Shown: positions 16,232 through 25,302, counted from the stretch's first letter. The stretch is DNA of 64,000 nucleotides from JAAYDS01 sp012729155 (GCA_036774405.1 DAIPBO010000006.1:1-64000), one strand, 5' to 3'. Notes: generated from the letters alone by a model not told the origin. Numbers and translations: made by a program.

Positions 16232-17113
16232 TCACCAGATCATGTTGAGCAGCTTGGTCGCCACCACCACGACGGCGAGCACCACCACCCAGGCAAAGTA
16301 ACGCTTGAGCTGTGCCGCCCGAGTCCGGTCGGCGATGGCCACGCCCAACTGCACCCCCACGGTGCCGCCCACCAGCAGCGGTATGGCGAGGTCGAGACGC
16401 GTGTTGCCGCCCAAAGTATGCCCCACCACGGCGATAACCGACGAGAACCAAACCATCACCAGGCTGGTGGCTGCGGCGGCATGGGTGCGCATACCAGCCA
16501 GATAGACCAGCGCCGGCAACAGCACCACGCCACCGCCCACGCCCAACAGGCCCGTCAAAAAGCCGAGGATGAGCCCAAAGTACGACAGCGCGGGAATAGA
16601 GAGTGCGTTGCCCGGTAGCGAATCGTAGCAGGCAAAGGGGGGGATGCGGATGCGCGCAAAGGGGCTGCGCTCGCCCTCGGGCGGCGCCGTGCGGCTGGTG
16701 TCATAGAGCATGTAGGCTGCAATGCCGATCAACATGATCACATAGATGATCAGCGTGTAGAGGTCGGCGGCAGCCACAGGGTTGCCGCGCACCTTCACCT
16801 CTGCAGCGCCCTTGAGGCCGTTCAGCGTCGCTGTGCCCAGCCACACACCCACCGTGCTGCCGCCAAACAGGGTCACAGCGAGCTTGAGGTCGATCAGGCC
16901 GCTCTTGCGCCGCAGATAGATGCCGCTGCTGGTGGTGCCCAGCACCTGCAAGAGCCCGGTGCCCACAGCCAAGGGCATGGGCACGCCCAGCAGCACATTG
17001 AGCAGCGGCGTCACCAGAAAGCCGCCCCCCACGCCGAACATGCCCGTCAGCGCCCCGATGCCCAGCCCGATGGCTAGCGCACCCAGGTAGGTGGCCGGTG
17101 AGAACCAGCTCAC
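16232..17113 (-). CDS. TauE/SafE-family membrane permease (sulfite exporter-like)
   Basis: 293-residue integral membrane protein with about eight transmembrane segments in two repeats, each opening with the family's Gly-rich loop (GMFGVGGGFLVTPLLN near residue 25; GLLGVGGGVVLLPALVYL near 195). The family exports sulfite, sulfoacetate or related organosulfonates; the substrate here is open. Start GTG at 17113 overlaps the TGA of the preceding microprotein (GTGA). Last gene of a four-gene transport operon. Confidence 0.9.
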   Translation of the reverse strand: MSWFSPATYLGALAIGLGIGALTGMFGVGGGFLVTPLLNVLLGVPMPLAVGTGLLQVLGTTSSGIYLRRKSGLIDLKLAVTLFGGSTVGVWLGTATLNGLKGAAEVKVRGNPVAAADLYTLIIYVIMLIGIAAYMLYDTSRTAPPEGERSPFARIRIPPFACYDSLPGNALSIPALSYFGLILGFLTGLLGVGGGVVLLPALVYLAGMRTHAAAATSLVMVWFSSVIAVVGHTLGGNTRLDLAIPLLVGGTVGVQLGVAIADRTRAAQLKRYFAWVVVLAVVVVATKLLNMIW

Positions 17114-17268
17114 GCGCCCCCCTGATGAACGTCACGCTGCGCGGCCTTGAGTGCAGCGCGGCGGGCGTTCAGTCGCTCAAAGAACCAGGCCGTGCCCACG
17201 CCCCACAGCACCGGCACCGTCAGCGCCACCAGCACGCGGAACCAGCCTGTGCTCATCAAATCGCTCAT
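17110..17268 (-). CDS. 52-residue single-pass membrane microprotein
   Basis: Small ORF with a plausible ribosome site (GGAGGTGCG just before the ATG). It reads MSDLMSTGWFRVLVALTVPV, then a hydrophobic run to about residue 30, then a basic tail (RLNARRAALK) and stop. One transmembrane helix with an Arg/Lys-rich cytoplasmic side is predicted. Its stop overlaps the GTG of the TauE-like gene, so translation is coupled. I do not recognise a family. It may be a small partner subunit of the permease, as seen for other transporters. Confidence 0.65.
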   Translation of the reverse strand: MSDLMSTGWFRVLVALTVPVLWGVGTAWFFERLNARRAALKAAQRDVHQGGA

Positions 17269-17293
17269 CGCACCTCCAGAGACCGCCCTACCG

Positions 17294-18514
17294 CTACTCA
17301 GCCGGGGCAGCAGCCACCTGTGCCTCGCCGGCCGGCATGCGGATTGCCAGGGTAAAGGGAATCGACAGCAGAATCAGCAGCGCCGTGCCCGCAAACACGC
17401 CCTGATAGCCGATCAAGGGCAGCAACAGGCCCGCCACAATGGGCATGCCCACCGAGGTGACATGGTTGATGCTGATGCCCGCCGAGAGGGTTGGGTCCAA
17501 CTCCTGGCGAGGGGCGACGCGGTTGACGTAGGTGTTGAGGCCCATGCCCAGCAGCACCAACATGCGCATCACCACAAAGATGCTCATCAGCAGCAGCGGC
17601 TGATCGAACACGGCAAAGGCGCCACAACACACCACCAGGGCCGCATAGCTGCCCGAGAGCGTCTTGCGCTCTCCCAGCCGATCGACCAGCGCGCCCATCA
17701 CCGGGCTGGCAGCCAGGTTGACCACTGAGCTCAGCACCAGCAGCGTACTGATCTGCCACACCGGCAGCTTGAACTGGTCTACCAGATAGAGGGTGCCAAA
17801 GGTGTGCAGCACCTGCTTGCGCGAGCCCTCAAAGAAGGTCAGTACATAATAGAGCCAGTAGCGTGCTTTGAGCACCACACGCGGAGAGCGTTCGGCCGTG
17901 GCGCCCAGGGTGCGCGGCAGCTTGAGCAAGAGTACGGCGCCCACCACGATAAAGGCGCCGCCAATGATAAAGTAGAGCCGCAACGAGGTGCTGCTGTTGA
18001 GGGCAGACACCAAACCGATGGCGCCCATGCCCACGATCGACGCCAGCGCCGCCACCGACTGCAGCATCCCCAAAGCTCGCCCTGAATAGCGCTTGGGCAC
18101 CGCCGCAAACCCGAGCACGTTTTGCAGCGGCATCCACACGTGCGCACCGGTGCTGGCCACCACAGCCATGGCCACCAGCCCCCAGAAAGAGTTGGTGGCC
18201 GCCTCGAGCATAAAGCCCACGCCCATGATCAGGATGGCCACAGCCGCTCGTGTGGTGGCTGGCAGATACATCAGCATGGCAGCGATGACGATGAGCAGAA
18301 TGCCGGGGATCTCGCGCAGGCCCTCGAGCCAAAGCACCTGGCTCCCGCTAAGGCCGATCACATCGACGAAAAAGTTGGCCCGCGCGCTGTTGATGATGCC
18401 CTCACCAAAGGCGACCGCAAAGCCCGAGGCCGCCAACAAGATCAGCTGCGCGCTCCAAAACTCGCTATTGCCAAACGCTCCCTTGAGGCGGGCAGCCACG
18501 GCAGTGCGGCTCAT
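17294..18514 (-). CDS. MFS transporter (tandem paralogue B)
   Basis: 406-residue major facilitator with about 12 hydrophobic segments. It is clearly related to the upstream gene: both share LTFFEGSR followed by FGTL and the loop DRLGERKTLSGSY / DRLGERLTLSVSY, plus GLNTYVNRVAP / GLQTYVNRIAP. The start overlaps the stop of copy A by 4 nt (ATGA). The adjacent duplication may be two transporters of related solutes or a co-expressed pair. The substrate is unknown. Confidence 0.88.
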   Translation of the reverse strand: MSRTAVAARLKGAFGNSEFWSAQLILLAASGFAVAFGEGIINSARANFFVDVIGLSGSQVLWLEGLREIPGILLIVIAAMLMYLPATTRAAVAILIMGVGFMLEAATNSFWGLVAMAVVASTGAHVWMPLQNVLGFAAVPKRYSGRALGMLQSVAALASIVGMGAIGLVSALNSSTSLRLYFIIGGAFIVVGAVLLLKLPRTLGATAERSPRVVLKARYWLYYVLTFFEGSRKQVLHTFGTLYLVDQFKLPVWQISTLLVLSSVVNLAASPVMGALVDRLGERKTLSGSYAALVVCCGAFAVFDQPLLLMSIFVVMRMLVLLGMGLNTYVNRVAPRQELDPTLSAGISINHVTSVGMPIVAGLLLPLIGYQGVFAGTALLILLSIPFTLAIRMPAGEAQVAAAPAE

Positions 18515-19710
18515 TCGGCCGTCACCGCGGCAGGCTGGGGCACCATTTTGGGCAGCCGAATAGCCAGGGCAAAGGGCACCGACAGCATGATCAGCGCGGC
18601 CGCGCCATAGCAGAGCGCCTCATAGCCCAGCCGCTCGAGCAGCAAACCGGCCACCAGCGACATACCCACGCTGGTGATGTGGTTGATGCTGACGCCAGCC
18701 GACAGCGTGGGCGTCAGCTCGCGGGCCGGCGCGATACGGTTGACATAAGTCTGCAGGCCCATACTCATCAGCACCAGCATGTTGATACACACCAGCAGCG
18801 CCGCCAGAGCGATGGTGTTGTGAAAGGTCGCATAGCCCACAAAACAGAACGCCAGCAGCACATAGCTCACGCTCAACGTCAGACGCTCGCCCAGCCGATC
18901 GAGCAGCTTGCCCAGATAGGGCGATGCCACTAGGTTAACGATGGCGCTGGCCAACAACACCAGGCTGATCTTGGTGACACCCAGGCCGTAATCACGCACC
19001 AGCACCAGAGTGCCAAAAGTGCCAAATACCTGCATGCGTGAGCCCTCGAAAAAGGTCAGCACGTAATAGAGCCAATAGCGCGGGTGAACCAACATGCGCG
19101 GCATCTCGCGCTCGTCGACGCCCACAGAACGCGGCAGGCGCAACAGCCAGATGGCGGCGATGAGGATAAGCAGGGCCCCTGAGGCGAAATAGTTGCGCAG
19201 GTTCATGTCTGGCAGCAGGGCCGAGATGGCAGCGATGACCGCCATGCCCGCAATCGAGGCCAGAGATCGCACCGAGGAAATGGCCCCCATCACCTCTCCC
19301 GAGCGATCTTTGGTGGTCAACGACATGGCGATGGCGCTCTGATAGGGCTGCCAGGTGTGAAAGCCCAAGCTCGCCACGATGGCGACGGCCACCAGCGCCA
19401 CAAACGAGTTGATCACCACATAAAGGCCATAACCGATGGCCATCAGCAACACCGAGATAAATGCGCGGCGGCGCAACGGCCAGTGCATGATCAGCGCGGC
19501 CACAAAGATCAGCGTCAGGCCGGGCACCTCGCGCAAGCCGGCGAGCCAGAGCACCTGTTGGCCTGTCATCCCCAGCGTCACCACAAAAAAGTTGGTGCTG
19601 GCGCCATTCAACAGGCCCGAGCCAAAGTTGAGCAAGAACGTCGCAACGGCCAGCGTAATGAGGTGCTCCGTCCAAATGCCCCCACGCAGCCGGCGAATCA
19701 CCGTCGCCAT
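18511..19710 (-). CDS. MFS transporter (tandem paralogue A)
   Basis: 399 aa, about 12 transmembrane segments, first gene of the MFS-MFS-microprotein-TauE operon under the promoter at 19741. The conserved cytoplasmic loop between helices 8 and 9 (KLLDRLGERLTLS) and the C-terminal FALAIRLPKM match copy B. The ATG is preceded by GGAGGGTGGGCAC. No periplasmic-binding or regulatory partner is encoded nearby to hint at the substrate. Confidence 0.88.
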   Translation of the reverse strand: MATVIRRLRGGIWTEHLITLAVATFLLNFGSGLLNGASTNFFVVTLGMTGQQVLWLAGLREVPGLTLIFVAALIMHWPLRRRAFISVLLMAIGYGLYVVINSFVALVAVAIVASLGFHTWQPYQSAIAMSLTTKDRSGEVMGAISSVRSLASIAGMAVIAAISALLPDMNLRNYFASGALLILIAAIWLLRLPRSVGVDEREMPRMLVHPRYWLYYVLTFFEGSRMQVFGTFGTLVLVRDYGLGVTKISLVLLASAIVNLVASPYLGKLLDRLGERLTLSVSYVLLAFCFVGYATFHNTIALAALLVCINMLVLMSMGLQTYVNRIAPARELTPTLSAGVSINHITSVGMSLVAGLLLERLGYEALCYGAAALIMLSVPFALAIRLPKMVPQPAAVTAE

Positions 19711-19740
19711 GTGCCCACCCTCCGCCGTTAGCTGTCGGCC

Positions 19741-19769
19741 ATTCTAACACAGCGCCTAGCGCGCGCCAA
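19741..19769 (-). promoter_or_regulatory. Promoter of the MFS/TauE operon
   Basis: TTGGCG (19764-19769), 17-base spacer, TAGAAT (19741-19746) on the minus strand. Confidence 0.7.
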
Positions 19770-19779
19770 TCGGCATCAG

Positions 19780-19807
19780 TTGACGTCGACAGGCGCCGGG
19801 CTATGAT
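19780..19807 (+). promoter_or_regulatory. Promoter of the Nif3-GNAT gene
   Basis: TTGACG (19780-19785), 16-base spacer, TATGAT (19802-19807), then GGGAGGTC before the ATG. Divergent from the MFS promoter. Confidence 0.65.
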
Positions 19808-19833
19808 GCTCTCACTATCGGGAGGTCAAAGCG

Positions 19834-21171
19834 ATGACACTGTTGGCGCGTCATGTGGCCGAGTTGCTGCAAACACAGGGCACCTGGGTCGACTGGGAGC
19901 GATCGGTCGACGCCTTCAAGGCGGGCTCGCCCGACACGCCGGTGACGGGCATTGCCGTGGGCTGGCAGTCGCTCCAAGCGGCCGTTGAAGAGGCCCACGC
20001 CCTGGGCTGCAACCTGTTCATCACCCACGAGCCCACCTTTTACGACCACTGGGATCGCGACCCGCAGGCCCTCGCCACCCCACCTGCCCGCGCCAAGCGC
20101 GCCTGGCTCGAGCGCACCGGTATGGTGGTCTATCGCTGCCATGACGTGTGGGATCGCTTCCCCAAAATCGGCATCCCCGACGCCTGGGCAGACTACTTGG
20201 GCATCGGTCCCGTTGTGGCCGCCGACGACTTTCATCGCGTGCTGGCCATCCCCCGCGTCACGGCCTGGGAGCTGGTGACCATGGTGCTCGAACGTGTGCG
20301 CCGGCTGGGGCAACAGGCGGTGCTCTTCTCGGGCGCCAAAGATCAGATGGTGTCGCGGGTGGGCATCGGCACGGGCGCCATTACCAGTGCGCAGGCCATG
20401 CTGACGATGGGCGCCGACGCCATCCTGGCCACCGACGACGGCATCTCACAGTGGCGTGAGGGGTCCTATCTGGCCGATATGGGCGTGCCGCTGCTGACCG
20501 TCAACCATGCGGTGGCCGAGATACCGGGTGTGCGCAAGATGGCAGCCTATCTGCAGCAGCAGTTCCCAGGTACACCGGTGCACAATGTGGGGCGCACCTG
20601 CACGTTTGAGATTCTGGCGCACCAGCACTCGAACGAGCAAGGACTGCGCATGCTGCGCCCAACCCTCGATGCCCTGCCCCCGGTCGAACTGCCAGCCGGC
20701 TACGCACTGCGCTCGATGCGCGAGGATGAGCTATGGGCCTACCTCGAGGTGATGAACCATTCGTGCTTTAACGGGGGCGCCGACGAGGCCTGGTTCCGAG
20801 ACGCGTTCGATGACCCCATCTTTGAGCCATCGTTCATCCAGATCATCTGGCGGGGCGATCGACCAGTAGCGGCCGTGGGCGCCTGGCAGGGTCGCGACCA
20901 CACCATGGGTATGTTGCACTGGCTGGGCGTGCGTCGCGACGAGCGCGGCGCCGGTTTAGGCAAGGCCATCACGCTGGCCGGGTTGCACCGTCTCAAAGCG
21001 CGCGGCTTTGGCCAGGCGATGCTGCATACCCAGAGTTGGCGCAAACAGGCCGTAGCCGCTTACCTGCGCATGGGCTTTGAGCCACACCCCGATGAGCTCG
21101 CCTCTGAACAGGTGTGGCAGCGTGTGCTGGCCGAGCTCGAGGCCTGGCGGGCCACCAACGGTCGACGTTAG
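19834..21171 (+). CDS. Nif3-like dinuclear metal protein fused to a GNAT acetyltransferase
   Basis: 445 aa in two parts. Residues 1-275 look like the Nif3/YbgI fold: GIAVGWQSLQAAVEEAH, metal-type FITHEPTFYDHWD, and the C-terminal metal motif VNHAVAEIPGVRKMA. Residues about 287-440 form a GNAT domain (YALRSMREDELWAYLEVM, acetyl-CoA loop LGVRRDERGAGLGKAITLAG, AYLRMGFEPH). Nif3 proteins are usually 250-370 aa without an acetyltransferase, so this is an unusual fusion. No frameshift or internal start is evident at the junction. The role is unknown; an acyl or amine transfer to a small substrate is a guess. Confidence 0.8.
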   Translation: MTLLARHVAELLQTQGTWVDWERSVDAFKAGSPDTPVTGIAVGWQSLQAAVEEAHALGCNLFITHEPTFYDHWDRDPQALATPPARAKRAWLERTGMVVYRCHDVWDRFPKIGIPDAWADYLGIGPVVAADDFHRVLAIPRVTAWELVTMVLERVRRLGQQAVLFSGAKDQMVSRVGIGTGAITSAQAMLTMGADAILATDDGISQWREGSYLADMGVPLLTVNHAVAEIPGVRKMAAYLQQQFPGTPVHNVGRTCTFEILAHQHSNEQGLRMLRPTLDALPPVELPAGYALRSMREDELWAYLEVMNHSCFNGGADEAWFRDAFDDPIFEPSFIQIIWRGDRPVAAVGAWQGRDHTMGMLHWLGVRRDERGAGLGKAITLAGLHRLKARGFGQAMLHTQSWRKQAVAAYLRMGFEPHPDELASEQVWQRVLAELEAWRATNGRR

Positions 21172-22571
21172 CGCCCGGCGTCCTCAGCGGCGGGCTCAGG
21201 CCGCCCAGGTGTGACGCGTTGCAGCCAGTTCAGCAGACCACGGGGCTCGGCCGCTGTCTGATAGGTCTGCAGCGACGGCACGGGCAAGCCATCCTCGCCA
21301 TAGTCGACGCGCACATAGGTAAGCCGACGCTGCGATGTATAGGTCTCGGGAAAGCGCACCAGCCGGCGCCAGGCCTGATAGTCTTCGCCGGCAAAGTCGC
21401 GCAGCCACGTCCAGCTGCCACAGTTGAGGTATGCGCAGTCCTCGCCCAGGTCATGATGGCAGGCCTCGTGGGTGTGCCCCATGATGACCACGCGCACGTC
21501 CTCTTGATGCAGCTTGGCCCGCGCCACGTCCACCAGCCGCGAGCGCTGTGCGGCCTCTTCGGCGCAGGCGCGCGGCAGCGCCGTATAGTCTTCGGGATCA
21601 GCCGCCGCCTGGGCCAGCCCGCGCGGCACGCCGTAGAGCGCCAACGCATCTGACACACGGGCATAAAAGCCGCCTCGCCGATCGGTTTGCCGCTCCAGGG
21701 TGCCCATCTCTAGCGGATTGGCCAGGTTCGCCTGAATGTCGTCCAGCGCCTCAACCTGGTTGGTGACGGCCCAGGTGATAGGCAGGCTGCCCAACACGAG
21801 CGAGGGCGCCTCGCGTACCAACGCCCCCAACGCATTGATGGCCAGCCGAAAGTCCAGCGCAAAGAGATACCAGATCAGCGCCGTGAGCGGCTTGACGCCA
21901 TCGAGCCAGTAATGCTGGCGCTCGAGCCGGTTGAAAAAGCGACATACAAAGCGCGATCCGGCGGGGAGGTAGAGCTCTTCGGGGTTGTCGGGATCGTGGG
22001 GCTCCACAAAGTCTGGAAAGCAGTTGACGCGCTCGAGGTACTGGTTGCCGTGCTCGATGTATACGCCATCGCGCAGCAGCCGTCGCTCGAGAAAGCGCAC
22101 ACAGGCCGCCCGCCGCCCCGCGGTGGCATCGAGCGCCTGACGAATAGCGTCTTGGACGCCGGCCCAGTGCAGATTGACGTCATGGTTGCCCTTGATAAAG
22201 GTCACCCGGCGCACTGGCTGCCCATCGCTGATAAAGCGGCTCAAAGCGCTGAACCACGTCGGGTGCCCGGCGATGACCAGGGCCATCTTGAGGCGCGAGG
22301 CCTCGGACGAACTGGCCAGATAGACACTGGTCGGGTGCGTGGCATCGGGCATGTACTCGTCGGGTGGCAAAGCAGGCACCTGCAGCAGATCGAACGCATC
22401 GCCCGCAAATACCAGCTCCATGCCCTGGCCGGTGGCATCGCTCTCTTCAGCGAGACGCCCCAACAGCGCCGCAAAGTGGTCATCCTGGTCAAAGTCCTCG
22501 AGCCGATTGCGCCCATCATATGAGCCGGCGCCGAGGTGTAGATCGCTCATGACGATCTTGGTGTCTGGCAT
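21168..22571 (-). CDS. Calcineurin-like metallophosphoesterase
   Basis: 467 aa. The full phosphoesterase set is present: DLHLGAG (motif I, residue 9), FAGDAFDLLQ (II), KGNHDVNLHW (III), and GHTHEACH near residue 395 (V). The insert between motifs III and V is long (about 200 residues, with EHGNQYLERVNCF). Phosphodiester substrates range from nucleotides to UDP-diacylglucosamine in this superfamily; the size and insert match none I know. ATG 22571 follows GGGAGGGG. The 3' end overlaps the Nif3-GNAT gene by 4 nt, convergently. Confidence 0.85.
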   Translation of the reverse strand: MPDTKIVMSDLHLGAGSYDGRNRLEDFDQDDHFAALLGRLAEESDATGQGMELVFAGDAFDLLQVPALPPDEYMPDATHPTSVYLASSSEASRLKMALVIAGHPTWFSALSRFISDGQPVRRVTFIKGNHDVNLHWAGVQDAIRQALDATAGRRAACVRFLERRLLRDGVYIEHGNQYLERVNCFPDFVEPHDPDNPEELYLPAGSRFVCRFFNRLERQHYWLDGVKPLTALIWYLFALDFRLAINALGALVREAPSLVLGSLPITWAVTNQVEALDDIQANLANPLEMGTLERQTDRRGGFYARVSDALALYGVPRGLAQAAADPEDYTALPRACAEEAAQRSRLVDVARAKLHQEDVRVVIMGHTHEACHHDLGEDCAYLNCGSWTWLRDFAGEDYQAWRRLVRFPETYTSQRRLTYVRVDYGEDGLPVPSLQTYQTAAEPRGLLNWLQRVTPGRPEPAAEDAGR

Positions 22572-22655
22572 GGGCCCCTCCCATCGCGTTGCAGCGCGAT
22601 TATAGAGCGGCAACCAGACGTCGGCAAGCGCTGCCATGAGCATGCCCCGCCAGCG

Positions 22656-22664
22656 TGGTATACT
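22656..22664 (+). promoter_or_regulatory. Extended -10 promoter of the DUF6391 gene and holA
   Basis: TGGTATACT, 31 nt before the ATG at 22696. There is no clear -35 box. Confidence 0.5.
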
Positions 22665-22695
22665 GCAACTATCATAGCGATAAGGAAGCGCGCCA

Positions 22696-23178
22696 ATGCC
22701 AAACCTGCTGCAACGGGCCCGTCGCGTGCACGCCATCGAACATGCCACTTTGCACCTGCTGCCTCGTCAGGCCGTGCGAGGGCGGCTGTTGGGCCGCAGC
22801 GACCCACGCGGCTTTACCCTGTATGGCGATGCAGACACCGCCGCCATCGATACGGCCGCTCGACAGGCCCTGGGTCGGCTGCAGAACGGCCAGGCGAACC
22901 TGGCGGTGCACCCTAACTGCGGCACCAACCTGGCCGTGGGCGGCCTGCTGGCCCTGCTGGCGGGTTGGCTGGCACTGTCACGACGCCACCCCGCTCGGCG
23001 TGGCGCTCTGGCCGCCCTACTGATGACCCTGGCGCTGGGGGCAGCGCAACCTCTGGGCGAGCTGGCGCAGGCGCGGCTCACCACCGACGCCGATGTACAG
23101 GGCCTCGATCTGGCGCCTGCCCAACGTAAGGTGCTGCATGGGCGAGTGCGGCATCGCGTCGCCATCTATGAGGGCTAA
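22696..23178 (+). CDS. DUF6391 family membrane protein
   Basis: 160 aa. It carries the family's conserved blocks, HAIEHATLHLL at residue 14 and HPNCGTNLAVGG at residue 76, followed by two hydrophobic segments (about 85-97 and 102-118). His/Glu and Cys conservation hints at a metal site, but no function is established. AAGGAAGCG serves as ribosome site. It ends 3 nt before holA and so probably shares its transcript. Confidence 0.75.
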   Translation: MPNLLQRARRVHAIEHATLHLLPRQAVRGRLLGRSDPRGFTLYGDADTAAIDTAARQALGRLQNGQANLAVHPNCGTNLAVGGLLALLAGWLALSRRHPARRGALAALLMTLALGAAQPLGELAQARLTTDADVQGLDLAPAQRKVLHGRVRHRVAIYEG

Positions 23179-23181
23179 GCC

Positions 23182-24183
23182 ATGCTCTATCTGATCCACG
23201 GCCAAGACGAATATGGCCGCGCTCAAGAGGTGGCGCGCCTGCGTGAGCAGACCATGCAGGCCGGGCTGGGCGAGCTAAACGTCACACGTCTTGACGGCCG
23301 CAAGGTCGTGATGCGAGAGCTGCTCAACGAATGCAGCACGCTGCCCTTTCTCACCGACCGACGGTTGCTGGTGGTCGAGGGGCTGCTCAAGCGGCTTACG
23401 CGCACTGGCGACGAGCTAACTCAGCTGCTCGACTACCTGCCTGGCCTGCCGCCCACCACCGATCTGGCCCTGGTTGAAGAGGAGCGCCTGCCAGCGAGAC
23501 ATCCGCTGCTGGCATTGTCGAAGACGTTGCCCGCCGCCAAGATCATCCTCTGTGAGCCGATCGATCTGCGCTCGCCAGACGGCCGCACCCGCCTGCAACG
23601 CTGGCTGGCCGAGCACGGCGAGGCTCTGGGCGTGCGACTGGCGCCGGCGGCCGTAACGCTGCTGATCGAGCAGGTGGGCGCCGACCGCCGCGCCCTCGAT
23701 CAAGAGCTGCAAAAGCTGGCTGCGCGCGCCGGCTATGCCGGCGAGGTCAGCACCGAGATGGTGCATGAGCTGACCCCGGCATCCATCGAGGCCAACATCT
23801 TTGCCCTGGTCGATGCACTGGGGCAGCGCCGCCCGCGCCAGGCGCTGGACGAACTCGAGCGCTTGCTCGGCGACGGCGCGAACGAGTTGTACATCCTCAC
23901 CATGATCGCCCGCCAGGTGCGCCTGCTGATCGGCGCCCAAGAGCTGAGCCGAGACGGGCTGCCACATGGCGCCATCGGTGAACGCCTGAGGGTGCGCCAT
24001 CGCTTTGCACTCGACAAGCTGCTGGCCCAGGCGCCACGGTTTGCGCCAGACGAGCTGGATGACATCATGGAGCGCATCGCCCAAACCGATGAAGAGATCA
24101 AGACCGGCAAGATGGACCCGCCCCTGGCGCTAGAGCTGCTGACGCTGCGCATCTGCCAGCGGTCGGCCAGCATCCGTCAGTAG
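23182..24183 (+). CDS. holA: DNA polymerase III subunit delta
   Basis: Clamp-loader delta subunit that opens the beta clamp, 333 aa. N-terminal MLYLIHGQDEYGRAQEV, the DLALVEEERLPARHPL region of the AAA+-like domain, and the C-terminal collar helices with NIFALVDALGQRRPRQAL and TDEEIKTGKMDPPLALELL are all characteristic. As is usual for HolA, there is no Walker A motif. The last bases overlap the convergent winged-helix gene by 7 nt. Confidence 0.95.
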   Translation: MLYLIHGQDEYGRAQEVARLREQTMQAGLGELNVTRLDGRKVVMRELLNECSTLPFLTDRRLLVVEGLLKRLTRTGDELTQLLDYLPGLPPTTDLALVEEERLPARHPLLALSKTLPAAKIILCEPIDLRSPDGRTRLQRWLAEHGEALGVRLAPAAVTLLIEQVGADRRALDQELQKLAARAGYAGEVSTEMVHELTPASIEANIFALVDALGQRRPRQALDELERLLGDGANELYILTMIARQVRLLIGAQELSRDGLPHGAIGERLRVRHRFALDKLLAQAPRFAPDELDDIMERIAQTDEEIKTGKMDPPLALELLTLRICQRSASIRQ

Positions 24184-25220
24184 CCCAGCAGACGCGCCCG
24201 CACCTGTTGCGCCAGCGCCAGCTCTTGCTCGTCGCCCGAGCCCAGGTCGAGATAGAGTTGCAGCGGATTGACGCTGATCACACCACTCTCGTCGGCCTGC
24301 GCGCCCCAGAGCAGACTCTCGTCATAGGGTTGAAAAAGGAACAGGTAGGCACTGCCCACGCGCCGGTTGAGGTGCAGCAGCTCTTCAGCAGCCGACGTTG
24401 GCCCCGCCCAAAAAAGGGCCAGATAGCGCTCGCGCACGTTCTCCCCCATCAGATGGCGATAGGCCGACCAGAGGGTCAGGGCGTAGGGCGCTGTGGCCTG
24501 CTCGCGTAGACGCACCTCGATCTGGGCCATGTCCAGTGTCGAGCGGTAGATGACAAAGGGGCTGCGCCGCAGATCGTACGCCTCGGCCCAGGCGTCGAGC
24601 AACAGGGTGGGGTCATGGGCACTGAGGCCCTGGCGAGACTTGGCCACCAGCCGCTGTGCGGCGAGCGCCGTGGTGGTCATGCTGGCCAGGCCCAGGCTGG
24701 TCTCGGCGGCAGCGGCCAGCTCGCGCATGGTCCAGTCACGGCCCCGCTCGAGCAGCAGCCGCCGTGCCACGCGCTCGGCTTTGCCACGAAACGGCGCGCT
24801 CACGTCGCGCCTGCGCCCAGAGGCGGCGTCTCGGCCCGACACGCAGTAGTAGAGGCCGGGCGCGTCGAGCAAGGCGTTGCCGGCCAGGTCTATTGCGCCC
24901 ACGTTGGCGGCCGAGCAGAGCGCCAGTGCATCGTCGGCCAGTTGAGGCGCTACCATGACCTGCAGTGCAGTGCGCCCGTCGTCGGCCGGCAGAGGCTGAA
25001 GCTGCCCCAGCACACGACGCACATCGTCGGGGTGCCCCTCGCCCAGCACCACGATATAGAGATCGACCTCGCGTTGCCCCTGGCCCAGCGCCACACGCAG
25101 CACCAGCTGATAGGGGGGCATCACATCATCGCGCAGCTGCCGCATGCCCTTGAAAGCCAGCCGGGGATGCTGTTCGGCAAAACGCTTGAGAAACTGAGAC
25201 ATCACCGCTGCCTGGCGCAC
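24177..25220 (-). CDS. Winged-helix protein resembling AbiEi-type antitoxin regulators
   Basis: 347 aa. The N-terminal third looks like a degenerate alpha/beta domain (VLRVALGQGQREVDLYIVVL) ending in AIDLAGNALLDAPGLYYCV, a block I associate with AbiEi-like proteins. A winged helix follows (ERVARRLLLERGRDWTMREL, with SLGLASMTTTALAAQRLV). The C-terminal half is unassigned. GTG 25220 is chosen because AGGAGG stands 8 nt before it; ATG 25202 lacks a ribosome site. No AbiEii nucleotidyltransferase toxin is adjacent, so a toxin-antitoxin role is not supported and ordinary transcription control is as likely. Confidence 0.6.
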   Translation of the reverse strand: MRQAAVMSQFLKRFAEQHPRLAFKGMRQLRDDVMPPYQLVLRVALGQGQREVDLYIVVLGEGHPDDVRRVLGQLQPLPADDGRTALQVMVAPQLADDALALCSAANVGAIDLAGNALLDAPGLYYCVSGRDAASGRRRDVSAPFRGKAERVARRLLLERGRDWTMRELAAAAETSLGLASMTTTALAAQRLVAKSRQGLSAHDPTLLLDAWAEAYDLRRSPFVIYRSTLDMAQIEVRLREQATAPYALTLWSAYRHLMGENVRERYLALFWAGPTSAAEELLHLNRRVGSAYLFLFQPYDESLLWGAQADESGVISVNPLQLYLDLGSGDEQELALAQQVRARLLGY

Positions 25221-25302
25221 CCTTGTGACCTCCTCGCAGGCGTGTGCAGCGATTCTAGCCCCGGCCGAGCCGCCCTGCAAGAGCCCTCTGCGACTGCGCG
25301 GG

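Noticed and set aside
24177..25220. Toxin-antitoxin system
   Set aside because: No toxin partner gene beside the AbiEi-like protein.
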